In this document: one piece after another, positions 43,582-55,700 of the stretch
Position numbering within the stretch: position 1 is the first letter of the stretch
Layout of the letters: each line of letters begins with the position of its first letter
NCBI GenBank assembly: GCA_030407005.1
Contig: JAUDYN010000007.1
Span: forward strand, 1,922,001-1,986,000
Direction: 5' to 3'
From: Desarmillaria ectypa
Lineage: Eukaryota; Basidiomycota; Agaricomycetes; Agaricales; Physalacriaceae
DNA: 64,000 nt
Notes under the pieces: generated by a model
Databases searched by the model: none
Told to the model about the DNA's origin: nothing
Seen by the model: the letters and a program-made list of their open reading frames with translations, nothing else
Position numbers and translations under genes: made by a program

Positions 43582-46021
43582 TCAAATTACTGCCGTCGTG
43601 CTCCGCTGTTGGACTGGGGGAAATGCAGACGACATTGGCGATGGTTGTCCGTTGGTATCGTCCAGTGATACAGGAGCAGGTGCGCTAGTGCTTGGGGTGA
43701 CAGGCTGAGCACTAGTTGCAACCTTCCCGATGAACCATGACTAGAATGATAAAAGATCAATGCGGAATTCATCGGGAGATGAGCCAGATGGAAACGAACC
43801 GGTACCCAACCACGATCACCTCCTTCTTCTTTGACAGCCTAACACAAACTCAGCGGCGCGTCGCCAAAGAAATGTAGTGCTACATACGTAAGACCAATGG
43901 TTATATCGCTTGAAGACGCGCAAAGCGTCGTCTTTTGCTAAGTCCAATTCCTCCTCGCCCTTCTTCTTGTAGTCCATTAACGCGACTCCCGGGAAACTCG
44001 TCGAAATAATGCTCAACGGGAGAATGGGCGTCTTCGATATCGGTGTCGATGGTGGCGAACCACCAACGATAGCTGTGCTGCTCTTGGCGGCTGTAGCCTC
44101 TGCGATAGCGGAAGCCACGGGAACATTAGTTTCCAGCAGACAGCCTGCAGGTACCCATCCTTGCTTGACAATATCCGTGTCTACGATTCCGGAACCTGTA
44201 GGATCGCGTTGCACGACCCACCAGCCTCGAGCTCGTGAGAGTATAACGAAGGTGTCACCTCTAGATTGTACATGTCAGTAAAGAATGGATAGAAGGAAAC
44301 GGGGCCGTAATATTTACACAACGACATCAAATTCGTCCTCTTGTTCTGCCATGTAGGGATATATCGCTACTGCATATGATACTCCAGATGAAGCGACTGG
44401 TAATTCCCGCCCACTGTGAGGCTGCTCGGTTGGTGCCTTAACACTATCATGTCCATTTGAGCTGGCGACGACGGTTGTTCCAGTCATCGCTGAGTTCGTT
44501 GATTGTAATGTATTCTGTGTGGTAGCTGATCCTGGTGCTAATGCATCTTCGCCAAGCCTTGGGTCCACGGACGGCGAGGCGACGCCAAGCTCCGGCCATC
44601 CTGGCTGAGGGCTCAAACCGCTCAAACCTGTAGGTAGTGGAGCAGGCGCTGAAAGATCTTGTACCTCAAGCTTCGGTGGCCGTGTTATTGGACGTGAAGG
44701 TTTCCCGTGACTGGGTCCGGTGGCTGTCCCGTCATTGGACATAACCGACGAGGCTTTCCGAGCAGCGTGCTTTTGTTGAGCAACAACTATTGGTGAACGG
44801 ATATCTTTGATGTGCTTCAACATAAAGACAGGGTTTTTCTTGCCCTCCTTCAACTTTTGGAAAAGAAGCAAGGGTTTTTCGTCGTAGCTGAGACAGCGTT
44901 CTACCCTATTGCCTATGAACGGATCAAGATCAAATGAAATGTGGGAAAGATAGTGGACGTACCTGCAGATCCGAAACATATGAACATAGCATAGTTTTCC
45001 CAGTTATCGTTATTGATGCGGTATTTCTTCAATGCGGCTGGGAGGACCTTCCATGTTGGATCGTCTAGACTGACCTTGAAGCTCTTCAAATTGTCCGAAC
45101 TCTCCTGCCGTAACGGCTTCGTCACAGATTGGCTTGGATTAGGGGACTCGGAGGAGGAACCTGACCGCGACTTCTCCGGTGCTGAGGAAGTGGAAGGGGC
45201 TGGTGGTGGCGGTTGTCCGTTGGAACGAGTATACGGAGCTATATCGTGTTCGAGTTGCTGCGGGGATGAGTGGGGGGTGTCAAGGTCGGCCTTGGTTGGC
45301 GACTTGGCAGGTTTGACATATTGCGCCCATTTAAATGAAGGCTGACGGCGTAGAGGGCTGTTATCATCCTGATGAATCTGCGAAGTTATGGAAGACTGGT
45401 ATAGGGAAAGGCCGATACAGAACGTACCGATCGCCCTACTGACCCTCTGAAACTATTGTAGTCGTCAAGGAATGATTGCAAAGTGATGTTGATATTGCGA
45501 TTCTCTTCTTCCAAAATACGCAATCTTTCGGCTGTAGAATGGAAGCCCTGATTATAACCATGTTCGAAGAGAATGGTAGCTGTCTCACCCTGATCCCTGA
45601 CAATGGCATGGAGTTTCTCTACCGTCGCATCCTCTAAGCGCTCTGGAGCCTCAGCTAGTGAATATTATCAGGAAGTCTGATAACGAAAAGTAGATGGGCG
45701 GACGGACAAGGCGGTACGTAGTCGTCGGCTTCTAACGGAACATTATGGGCAAGTTTTATCATGTACACGGCTTTAAGAATGGCGAGACGTTGTCCAACGG
45801 TAGCAATTCCGATGTTCTTGAGGGTTTCAGCGTCGACCATGCAAAGGACATCGCCAGATATTCTGTGTTCTGTGAGAGGCTGTTAGAGGCCGTCGCCAGG
45901 AATGCCAACGAAACATACCTTTAATTTGACTTTCATACTGCGGGTATCCAAGATTTGCTAGCCAATTGTGTACGTCGTTCTCATCCCAATCGACAATGCT
46001 GCGCTCAGCTGGGCCGTCCAT
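43582..46021 (-). CDS. Ste50-type MAPK adaptor with SAM, RA and SH3 domains
   Basis: Seven or more exons. It opens MDGPAERSIVDWDENDVHNW and LANLGYPQYESQIK, then ISGDVLCMVDAETLKNIGIA and TVGQRLAILKAVYMIKLAHN, a SAM domain. After a Ser/Pro linker comes a Ras-association domain: DNLKSFKVSLDDPTWKVLPA, ALKKYRINNDNWENYAMFIC and LLFQKLKEGKKNPVFMLKHI. Two SH3 domains follow: AVAIYPYMAEQEDEFDVVV continuing GWWVVQRDPTGSGIVDT... GWVPAGCLLE, then ALMDYKKKGEEELDLAKDDA with the final GWVPSWFIGKV. Yeast Ste50 lacks SH3 domains; their presence is typical of basidiomycete Ste50. The adaptor tethers the Ste11-type MAPKKK to Cdc42/Ste20 in mating, filamentation and osmotic signalling. It is divergent from the gene at 46172. 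Confidence 0.88.
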
Positions 46022-46171
46022 GGTGGTGGGGAGAGAAGCAGAGGATCCTGCACTGCAAAATGTCATGCACGTGATGACCCGTTTTGAATTTCAAACTGCC
46101 TCCGGGCCTGGTCCTTCCCTGTCCTTCCCTGCCATTTAATGGTCTGTCTGCATCGTGCTCAATATTGTTGA
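46022..46171. promoter_or_regulatory. Divergent promoter (Ste50 / Pro-rich protein)
   Basis: 150 bases between starts on opposite strands. A direct repeat of TCCTTCCCTG lies at about 46110-46130 (CCTGGTCCTTCCCTGTCCTTCCCTG region). Confidence 0.4.
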
Positions 46172-48960
46172 ATGGACAATCCCTGGGCAAATGCTTGGGG
46201 AGACGATACGCGACCTCAACATTCCCCATCACCCCCTACACCGTGGTCTGTTCGAGCCACTTCGAACAATGACCATGAAGAAGCCGATATTGGTATTCCT
46301 TCTTGGTCATCCCATGCCCTACAATGGAACGAGCCGACGACCTCATTGTGGGGAGAGAAGTTAAATAGCGAGCCCGCGTTGACCAACACTGATCATGATA
46401 TACACATAGAACCAACGGCCGAGCCGGACGTGGCGTTGTGTATGGAGGAGGACGTACCTTCACTGCCTGAGTCGCCTCAGGATTCTCCTGTTGCATTGCC
46501 AGAGCTGAAAATCGGCGGTTTTAGTCCACCGTCACTGACGCTGCCATCTTTTCGCGACGAGAGTACTCAGGATTCTCGGCCAGAATCACGACCTGGCAGT
46601 CCAGATGCATTTGGCACTTTCGAGACTGGCCTTCGTATGGATAATGCAGAGGCGGATTCCTGGAAACCATCCAAGCCATCCTTTTCCGATCTATCCGATC
46701 CGGCTTCAACTTCTTGGGAGACCGACTGGACCCTCGCGGACGGGAGTTCCGAAACAGAGCGTGTTGATGAATGGGAGGTTGCAAAGCAGGAGAAAGCAAG
46801 GCGAGATTTGCATGTTGTATGTTTATTTCATCCACTCTATCGCGGCTCGTCTAAAATGATGCAGCCTCCAGAATTGTTGGCCTCTATTGTACAGCGATTC
46901 GAACAATTGTATCATGATCTATTGCGTGATGATCCACCGCCGGACGGCAAGGAAGAAGCCAATCTTCAATCCATTGAGGATATGCAGGAGCTGTGAGTTT
47001 TTATTTTCTCGAACAATATCTCGGCACTAAACACGGTATGAAAAGTTCTTCGGCCATTCAGAGATTTGTGCCCGGCAACCTCACAATTCCACCTCATGCC
47101 GACTTCTCCAAAACGTTCATATCCAAGAAGATGGCAGAAGCCTTAAAGTTCACCAGACATGCCCCCATGGTACGGCTTAGTCCTCTAGCCCGTTACGTGG
47201 CGTCAAAAGGTTCCACAGCCTGGGAGGCTTCTGTGAAGGCCCGGCCTGAGTTGTCACAGGATGATTTTGTTCCCGCGGGGTGGCGAGTGGTACCGAAGGA
47301 AAAGGATGTAGCCCCGCCAGTGATAGACACGAAGCAGAAATCCGCAGGCGGTTTATTATCCTTTTTCGGTCGTAGATCCATGACCCCACCCATTACAGAC
47401 AAGCCAGTTCCTCCGGTGGCCAAGCCCAGTGCGAGTACATCTCCCAGGCCCAGTATTGATACGCACAGGAGATCCACTTCGTATTCATCCCCCGTAGTTT
47501 CATCATCTTTATCACCAGCCACATCTGCAGGCCCTTCAAGTTCTTTGCCGCCACCGCCGCCTGATCGCGAACCCACACCTCCTTCAGCCGTTTCACGATT
47601 CTTAACCCGGTTTTCTAGAACCAAGTCGTCTACAACAAGTCCTCAGAATTCCATTGCTTTGTCATCAAATGATTTGGAATTCTTGTCTGACATTGTGCTT
47701 AGTGCGGGTGACGATGTAGATTCTCCTTCACTTTCAGACATGGTCGAGTCTCCCCCTCTACCTGAGAAACTTCCACCTCCGTTAGCTTCGTCGCCAAAGA
47801 ATCACTTTGCTAACGGTGTCCCTAAGTCAATCACCGTCCTTCAAGATGACTCACCATCTCTTTTGGGTATCTCATCGCTGTCCCTTTCTCAACCTCTCTC
47901 GGCACCTCTACAGACATCCTCCGTAATGGACACCATGATGTTCGTGCCTTCAGTGCCAGAAACGGTAAAGAGCTCACAGTCAGTGCCATCCCGAAACATG
48001 ACCCTCGTTACCAAGCCAATGCCTTCTCCAACTTTGCGCAGCAACCATGGCTCATTTCAACCCTCCAAACGAATACCTACTGCCATAATGTCTTCCAATC
48101 CCACCAAGCAGTCTGCAGTCTCGTCATTCTCCTTCACTCTTCCACCGCCTCCTACGTCACGTCAGCAGACACCAGTTCCTAGCCCACCGCCAGCTGCTCC
48201 AGCAGTGCCCATACACAATCCAGTGCCTCGTAATGCTGCCGCACAAGTATCGCTGTTCGATGACGAAGAATTTTCCGACTTTCATGCTACCCCAGCACAT
48301 GGCGGTGGTGCTGCGGCGTCGTCGGCGTATGCTGACACAAGTTTTTCCTCTTTCTCATCAGAACAAAGCCTCTTCTCTTCCACAAGCAGTAGCAGTCCGC
48401 ATAACGCGGGTGGTTTTGATGAATTTGATGATTTCGTGCAACCCACGTTACGTACCCCATCTCCGCCCGCTGTACCCGCGAAAACTTCCGCTCGTCCTCC
48501 CCAAATCACACTGACCTCGAACTTACCCATTGGGTGTCGAATCCCATCACCTGCACAGCTTCCTCATCAGAAAAGAAAGGTCAATCGATCAGAGCATCAA
48601 CGAACGCTCAGTTTGATGGAAAGTGCTGCTGCTCACGGGAAGTGGCCTGCACCACCTTCTCCCATTCCACCCCCCTTGGAGCCCCCGCCTGGTGACGTGA
48701 AAAAGTCAGTTCAGCTGGATATCTTCGGTGGGGATGAGAGTACATCATCGCCGATGCAACAAGCGCAGATGAATGCTATTGGCGCGCTAACTGTATCGCA
48801 ATCATCTCCTGCAATACTTGTGCCGATGCCTGCATCTGCACCTCTATTACGGCCGCCACAAAACCACGTTCACATGCCTGCCCAGACCTCGAAGAAGGCA
48901 GTCTCAACGAAGATAGGGGGTTTGTCGGCTCAGGATTTGTCATTTTTCGAAGGGTTATAG
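46172..48960 (+). CDS. Long Ser/Pro-rich protein with acidic FxDF motifs, unrecognised
   Basis: Three exons give about 890 residues. The start MDNPWANAWGDDTRPQHSPS is Trp-rich. A helical, more ordered part runs over the first two introns: VPPELLASIVQRFEQLYHDL then SSAIQRFVPGNLTIPPHADF, ISKKMAEALKFTRHAPMVRL and STAWEASVKARPELSQDDFV ending PAGWRVVPKE. A long Ser/Thr/Pro-rich disordered region follows. Near the end are acidic aromatic motifs (DDEEFSDFHATP and FDEFDDFVQP) and the last residues AQDLSFFEGL. Such DFxDF-like motifs bind adaptor/clathrin appendages in trafficking proteins, so a membrane-traffic role is possible, but no family is recognised. The gene is certainly real: frames close at both introns and coding bias holds throughout. 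Confidence 0.75.
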
Positions 48961-49221
48961 CTTCCATTGTATCGCAAGGCCTTTGGATATACTTGTAATT
49001 TAAATTGTTTTGATAATACGCATGTTTTGCTAGCTGCTTTCTCTTCTACGGCGTTTGTTATCGGCGGGCCCTAGCACTCCACGGAGTGAATATGAATTGT
49101 AGAATCAAGTCAGAACCATAAGATAATATCGTCGTCGTATATCCATTAATTCCACTACATTTCTCGCGTCACAAGTGCTCATAAGGTCGCCTCCAAATCG
49201 TCGTCTTTTGCCTCTTCCATC

Positions 49222-51864
49222 CTAACCCACATCCCAGCCTATCAAGCAAGGTCAGTAACGTGATATTGAAAGGTGGAAGGGGGAGTCTCAGAAGACTCTC
49301 TAGTACATACTTTAGCGTACATTGTCAGGTGTAATCCAAACATTATCTTGTCCCTGCCTTTGGTCGTTCCAGAAGACTTTACCCAGCTCGCCGGCGGAGT
49401 GCCCTCGGTTGGCTGAGCGTCCATGGCAAGACTGAAAGAAGAGAATGTCTGTAGAAGTCGAATAAGGTAATACGAGGCCTCGTTGTAAGCGAACTAATAA
49501 GAAAGTAAGTTACTCCGAATACTTGCTACACAAAGCAATCACTCTCACCTGTTGGCCTAAGCATATTCTTGGACCCGCATTGAAGGGGACAAAAATAAAA
49601 GGGTTCGGAGTTAGGTACTTGTGCAAACGGTTATCGAGGAAACGGTCCGGATCGAATTCAAGAGCTGGATGTAGTTGGCGCTAGAATCAGTAAAGCTAAG
49701 CTGAAATATAGCTAGTAACCTACCGTCCGGGCCCCACAAGTCCGTCCGTCGGTGCATTAAGAATACAGAATATATTACCCTATAGCGAAGGATTAAGACA
49801 ATTTGCGAAGTAGCACTGACAGGACTGACCTCGTGTCTTTCGGAACGTAATATGGTGCGCGCCCTTTGTTCGGAAGAGTGGTCGCTACCTTTGAAGTTCT
49901 AAGACATACATGTTATCAAAGGAGATCAAGAAAACTTGACAAGCATCTCTTACCGAGAATTTCCCGGGCTTGATTTTTGACACAGTCAGCCACTTTCAGA
50001 TCGAAAGGATGGCGTCACATACACAGGTGGATACAGCCTCAAAGTTTCTACAACACACATCCAATGAGCATATGAAATAAGAATGGATGAATTAGCGCAC
50101 CGTTTAAAAACGCTCGTAAATATTTCATGTCACGAATATCTGCGTACGTTGGTCGTCGTGTACCAACCTTTGCCAGCATCTCTGAGCGTAGACGAGCAGC
50201 CATATCTGGATGCTCACACATCATATAGACTGCAAAGGTAAGAAGGGAAGCGGTCTGTATCATGGTTTCCACTAAGTCGAACTGAAAATGAACTAGCATC
50301 GGCTGCTTACTGTGTCTCTTCCGGCCACAAGGATGTTCAGGAGCTCATCTTGGATGATTTTGGTATCTAGAGCAATATCGACAATTAGCACGTGTTTTGA
50401 GTTCGATAACGGGACTTCACACATACTATCAGTATTTTCCACAAGGCTGTCCAACAAGGACACATTTTCTCCAATGGCTTTCTCAGAACTGGATATCCTG
50501 ACGCCCCTTGCCTTCTTCTCCAGAGCTTCCGCCAGCATGGGTTGAACAAATTCGTCAACAACCTTTCGCGATGGCTTAACGGCATCTGCCCAGAATTCAC
50601 GGAGTGGCCAAGTTCGTCCTCCCTGGAGTCGAACAGCACTCTGCTCTTGTCCTTTGGCAAATGCCTTAACGAATGCATTAGAGGGATGGTTGACGAAATG
50701 GGGATGATCCGCCAGAGGAGAACCAGCTGGGTAAGGTAGACCAGCCGACATCGAATTGACATCCTTTCCGAACAGATACTCAGTAGCTGAATCCAACGTA
50801 AATCGGGCGACGACATCCTACAAGCATGTTTACCCCAGGTTTGCTGATATGTCATAGAGAACCCACCTGGAAGTTAACAGGATAGCCTTCCCTTAACCTA
50901 GTTTTGATTTGGGCGATTGTACCTGCAGCATGCCGCTCAAAGTTGTCGAAGTCGCTGATGCGATCTTTATTGAAAAGCGGCCTTGTCATATTTCGGTGAA
51001 ATCTGATTAGAATCGTCAGCACGAGCTAATGGTTCGAGGGACACCTGAAGTATGCTCACTTCCACATGCCACCTGTTACAGCCATCATTCATTTTTCGTT
51101 TGTGGCGTCTAATTATTGAAAATTCTTACCGTCAGAGTTAAAAACGCCGGCACCAAGAAGAGGTTCAAGCATGGCATAAGTGCCAGGGCCTAAATTATTT
51201 GTCAGGACACGATGCGATACGAGTATCCTTAATGAAGACCTTTCTGGAAGTCTTGAAATTGGGTGGCTAGAATGGCCTGATTATACGGATGAGACGGTTA
51301 ACATAATAGAAGGGACTACTGATATATCTACCTTGACATGTTCTGGTTCCAGCGTGACCATCTCCGCACAAAGGTAAGAATGAGGATTGCTAAAAAAATC
51401 GAGGAGCCAGAAACCGCTCACCCGCGTCTCTGAAAACAGACTGAAAGAGAAGGTATTTCCATATTTCTCGCTCCATTTTTGGATCCTTTCAGCTAATAGA
51501 TTGTCTGTCAACTAAAAACAATGCCATCAGAATGGGGGATCAACGAACCTGGATATCCGTTTTTAAAGCTGTAAAGCATGCTTCGTACGATAGAGATACT
51601 AGTCTCTTGAACGGAGGGCATCATGATGGCACCCTTGGCAGCAGCATCCCGAAGTATGAAAAATCTGGAGAGTAAGTTCCAGAAGATACCAACGATAAGG
51701 TGGGACAAGAAAGGAGCGATGAAGTAAAGCCATGAAGAGAGGATGACATCGAAATGTCGTAGTCCAGCTTGGAGAGCCCAGAAAGCTGAACAAGGAAGAA
51801 TCAGGACGGAGGTGATAGTCCCGAACAGATACACGAGTCCTGGGGGTATTTGGAAGATAGCCAT
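49222..51864 (-). CDS. Cytochrome P450, CYP63-like
   Basis: More than ten exons. The N-terminus [20 protein letters not shown] is followed by more hydrophobic helices ([20 protein letters not shown]), unusual for most P450s but typical of CYP63. Inner features: [55 protein letters not shown] (I-helix, AGRDT), [28 protein letters not shown] with ETLRLYPPV (ExxR) across an intron; and the haem loop [15 protein letters not shown] with its Cys thiolate ligand. The C-terminal exon ends [16 protein letters not shown] before a last intron. With the visible splice sites the protein ends GWDVG at 49222; a one-base shift would give WVRMEEAK... to 49179. CYP63s of white-rot fungi oxidise aromatics and alkanes. 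Confidence 0.87.
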
Positions 51865-52740
51865 CGACACCTTCTGAGGGATAGGTTAGAGATCCTACTA
51901 CTTATAGCCGCGGGTCTATGATGCAATCGGCACCGACATAAGTATTCCCAGGTGCATGTGGATGACATGAAAAGTACATGTAATCCGAAGACCAAAAGGT
52001 ACACTTAACGTGATGGGCGTTCGGTTGTGATATCGCCGAAACCGTGCTTCCGTCCAGGTTGACGAACATATCTAGGGTTGCGCCGCTGAAAAAGACAGGA
52101 AGAACAAACGACCCGATGAAGACACATGGTCCTTTAATTCTGCCAGAAAGATTTTTAGACGGCGCTACTGTATCCCGATGCGGGACAGCCAACATTATGT
52201 CTCACCCATCGGTACTGAGCTAAACGGCAGTCGGACGTAGTTTGCAAGTGTCGCCTGAAAAAGCCTGGATCAAAGGGTGATACTTTTACCGGCTGCACAT
52301 TGGAGCAGTGGTAACTCTTAGTCGGATGACCTGACTTAATTTGAATCCAGCCTGCTTCTATCGTCATGATTATCATCAAGATCAACATCCTTCTAGCTAC
52401 CGATCCGGACTTCCGATTCCCCTCGACCAAGCTGTCCAGTAGTCCAGGCGCTTATGCGAACGTAGCAAAGGCTGTTGGAAGAATTCCTGCGTCACTTCTC
52501 GGCAGTATACTTCATATCGGTGAAGGCTTTCCGACCCAGGCTCAAGGGACTAGTGTTTCTAGTCAGTATTCCGCCAGGTCGACTCCGAGGAGTAGTAAGC
52601 TCACCGAGTAAGAACTGCGCATCCGAGAGAATAGTTTTATGCAGTGCCCAACGAAGAGTTCATTCTCTTTCGTCAAGTTCTGGTCCAAAAGCCTTGAGTT
52701 AAGAGCAGAAAAGATGCCTTTTCGAAGTTTTGAATGATTA
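51865..52740. other. Gap between the P450 and the Mus7-family gene
   Basis: About 880 bases. A minus-strand frame at 51902-52195 (97 codons) contains FVNLDGSTVSAISQPNAHHV and CTFWSSDYMYFSCHPHAPGN, Cys- and aromatic-rich, as in a fragment of a secreted or membrane protein; no start or family is clear. A plus frame at 52366-52611 is probably chance. The P450 promoter should lie in the left part. Confidence 0.4.
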
Positions 52741-55700
52741 TCACATTACATGAGAGACAAAAATACCTTTCATTAAGGCCGGGCGCAAGACTATGAAGTC
52801 TTCTTCAGATACATGATAGTCGCCATGATCATTTGGCTGAAAAGGAATATCTTTCAAGAGAGGGTGTTGACAGCAGTCTATGCTCAATATTTGGGACAAG
52901 AACTGGTGCTCAATGGTGACACTGATAGGAACTAAAGACTCAAGCATTGCCTCGAGGAACTTGTTATTCCATTTCTGCAGGTTACAACCGTCGTTAGTTG
53001 ATGGACGACGAAGCATCAAATTCTGAAATACCGTGTATATCATTGGGTCAAGTTGGAGCATACGACAGAGTCCTTCCAAGTGGATATGGTACTTCCAAGA
53101 AGCGTCTCCGTCATGATTGACAATAGTGTCCAACAGCTTGAAGTAAGCTTCCCAGCTCTATGGGCATAGAAATGAGAAATAAGAATCGGATTATCAGAGA
53201 CAAACACAGCAGACCTTGTCGTTCCCATTGCAGATGACAACGGAAGCACACCCCAACCACGTCATGATACAACGATCGATTTCAGTAACTTTGGTCCCCG
53301 GAGATGATGATAGCCTCTTCAATAATTGATATGGTATCCAAGATACTTCGTGAAGAAACTAAGAGCACATTTTAGTCCAGGCTCAAGATAATCAGCGATA
53401 GAATCACCTTATACAAGGCTTGATCTTTGGATTTGGGATCGCAAGTAGTAGGCAGAGGCTTTTCGCCCAAAGCTGCCAATAGGGCCGGATCGTCCATATC
53501 TAAATCAAACATTCCGTATTCATCTTGGCTCTCTTGGCTCTCTATAGTCGACGGTACTGAAGGGCGTTCAGGAGGAGGCAGGACCGATGCCCTCGCATCA
53601 AAAAACCGGACGAGGATGTCCACAATCTCCCCTCCGATCCAATTTTCTTGGCGTAGCCTGCTGTTCCTCACGATCTTAGCGATGCACACTGACAAAGAAT
53701 GAAAACGAGTCAATAGAAATCAGAAACGACGCACGGAGTAGTTCAGGTTCCGGATAATCGCGAGTCGCAGGATCATTGTAAACGTCCAATATTCGACGTA
53801 CGCATCGTAGCACCGTCTGCACGGGTAGAACGGTATCATTCTTATGGTCAACCGCAGGATCATATTCGTCCACTACAGTGCCCACGATGGTGCACAACCA
53901 CTCTGCGACTCCGGCCAAAGGTAGCTTAAGCGCGACCATAAAGCGGGAATAATGCATCAACGCCTGCATGGCTACCAAACGTGTACCAAAATCAGCCTCG
54001 TCAAATTTGACATAGGACCGAGCGTGTGCGATCCGCGAAACATGATTTTCAGGGTCCAAATAGATAGCGATAGCTGTCGCAATATGACGATTATGCAACA
54101 TTGATAGTTCATTGGTGCTTGGCGGATAGCGCTTAGAAAATGCCAGAGTCCCAACAGGCACAGCAAGAGATAGAAACTTTTTGACTTTCACAGGCAAGAC
54201 CAAGGAGTCTGGGGGTCTGGTCTCACGCGCAAACTGGACGATGAGCTTCAAGAAGAGGACAAAGGCGTTGTCATGCTTTTGAACCCGGGACAATATAGAT
54301 AGATCGCTGTTACGCATAAATCCGGGAAAAATAGATTTTTCGTGTCGCAAGTTCGCAAAATGTCGACTCCGGAAGACGTCGGCTAGATGAGTCAATGTCG
54401 GAGAAACGTCGTCCAATTTCCAGTGACATCGGCTCCATAGCTGAAAGCAACGTCGCACAACAGTACCAATGTACTGGTCGCGCTTCGCCTTACTCTCCTC
54501 CTGAAGTGCACCATCACGGACTTTGTTTTCAACGAGGCAAATCGTCTTCAACGCCTTGGTGATGATGTTCCACGCAGCCGGAGCCTGAGGGGCAGATGCT
54601 GTAGACCCATGCACCGAGAACTGGGACAGCGCACAAAGATTGGACACCGTTGACCATATCCATTCGCTAACCTGCAGGTGGGTAGCGCCAACTGGCTCTG
54701 ATAACAGGTCTTGTTCCACGATTTGCCAAAAAGGATGAAGGCCATTATTGGGACCCTGCTCCGTTTCTCGGAACGTATTTGCAACATGGAAGACACATGT
54801 CCACAACTCAACAGTGCGAGTAGCAATTGTGATAGTCTTGAAAGGTCCGCTATCTGGGATTGAAGCCATGCTACGGTGCAGTCCGTACTGTGATAAACAT
54901 TGAACTAAGCGGATTATTGACTTTAGCAGCAGGTTGCGATCTTCTGGTACAAGAGGCAGGCGTTGAGGCAAGCGAAAGCCGAGGCGAACAGACCACTCGA
55001 CGGCTAACCAGCAAAGATTCAATGCGGGAATCTCCGCTGACGCCGCGATGAATTCTGGAGTGCGCGTTTTTTCCAAGAGCCGGCTTATCTCGTCTTGAAC
55101 AGCCACGCGTAGAACTGCGCTATCCTCCGCGCCGATATGGAGTTGCCGTGACAGTTGAAGAGACGCTGTACGTGCTAGACCATTCCATCCTTTGATCGTT
55201 ACATCACCATCCATGTCGGGTATGTCTACGGAAAAGTTAAACAGGCCTTCCCATATCTTTGGAATTACGTCAGCAAACTGAGAAATAGACATATCTGGGG
55301 CGAGGCTGATTCCCTGGAAGGAGTAATGCGTTGGATCGGGGGCTTGCGAGTCGAGCGACTGGCAGTGTATTAACTCGAAGAGCCACCCTTTCCCAACATA
55401 GGTATCTCGCGCAAAGGAGATACCTTGGGATAAGAGCGGTAGGTCTACGGGGAACTTTGTCGGACGATCTGGATGATTCAAACTGTGCTGGGAACCGCCG
55501 ATTTCGATCTGCGGTTCAGGGTCATCAATGGCGGGCGAAATGTCCCGACACGGCTTGTGAGGAGCAGATACTCTACGATCCACTCCACCTTGCGAAGATG
55601 GCGCTAATGCGTTGTTGAAGTCCTCGTCGGTCAAGTTGATGTTAAGAGATACATTGTAGGATCGTTTCCCGGATCCGTTCGCTATCCTGGTACCTTTGGC

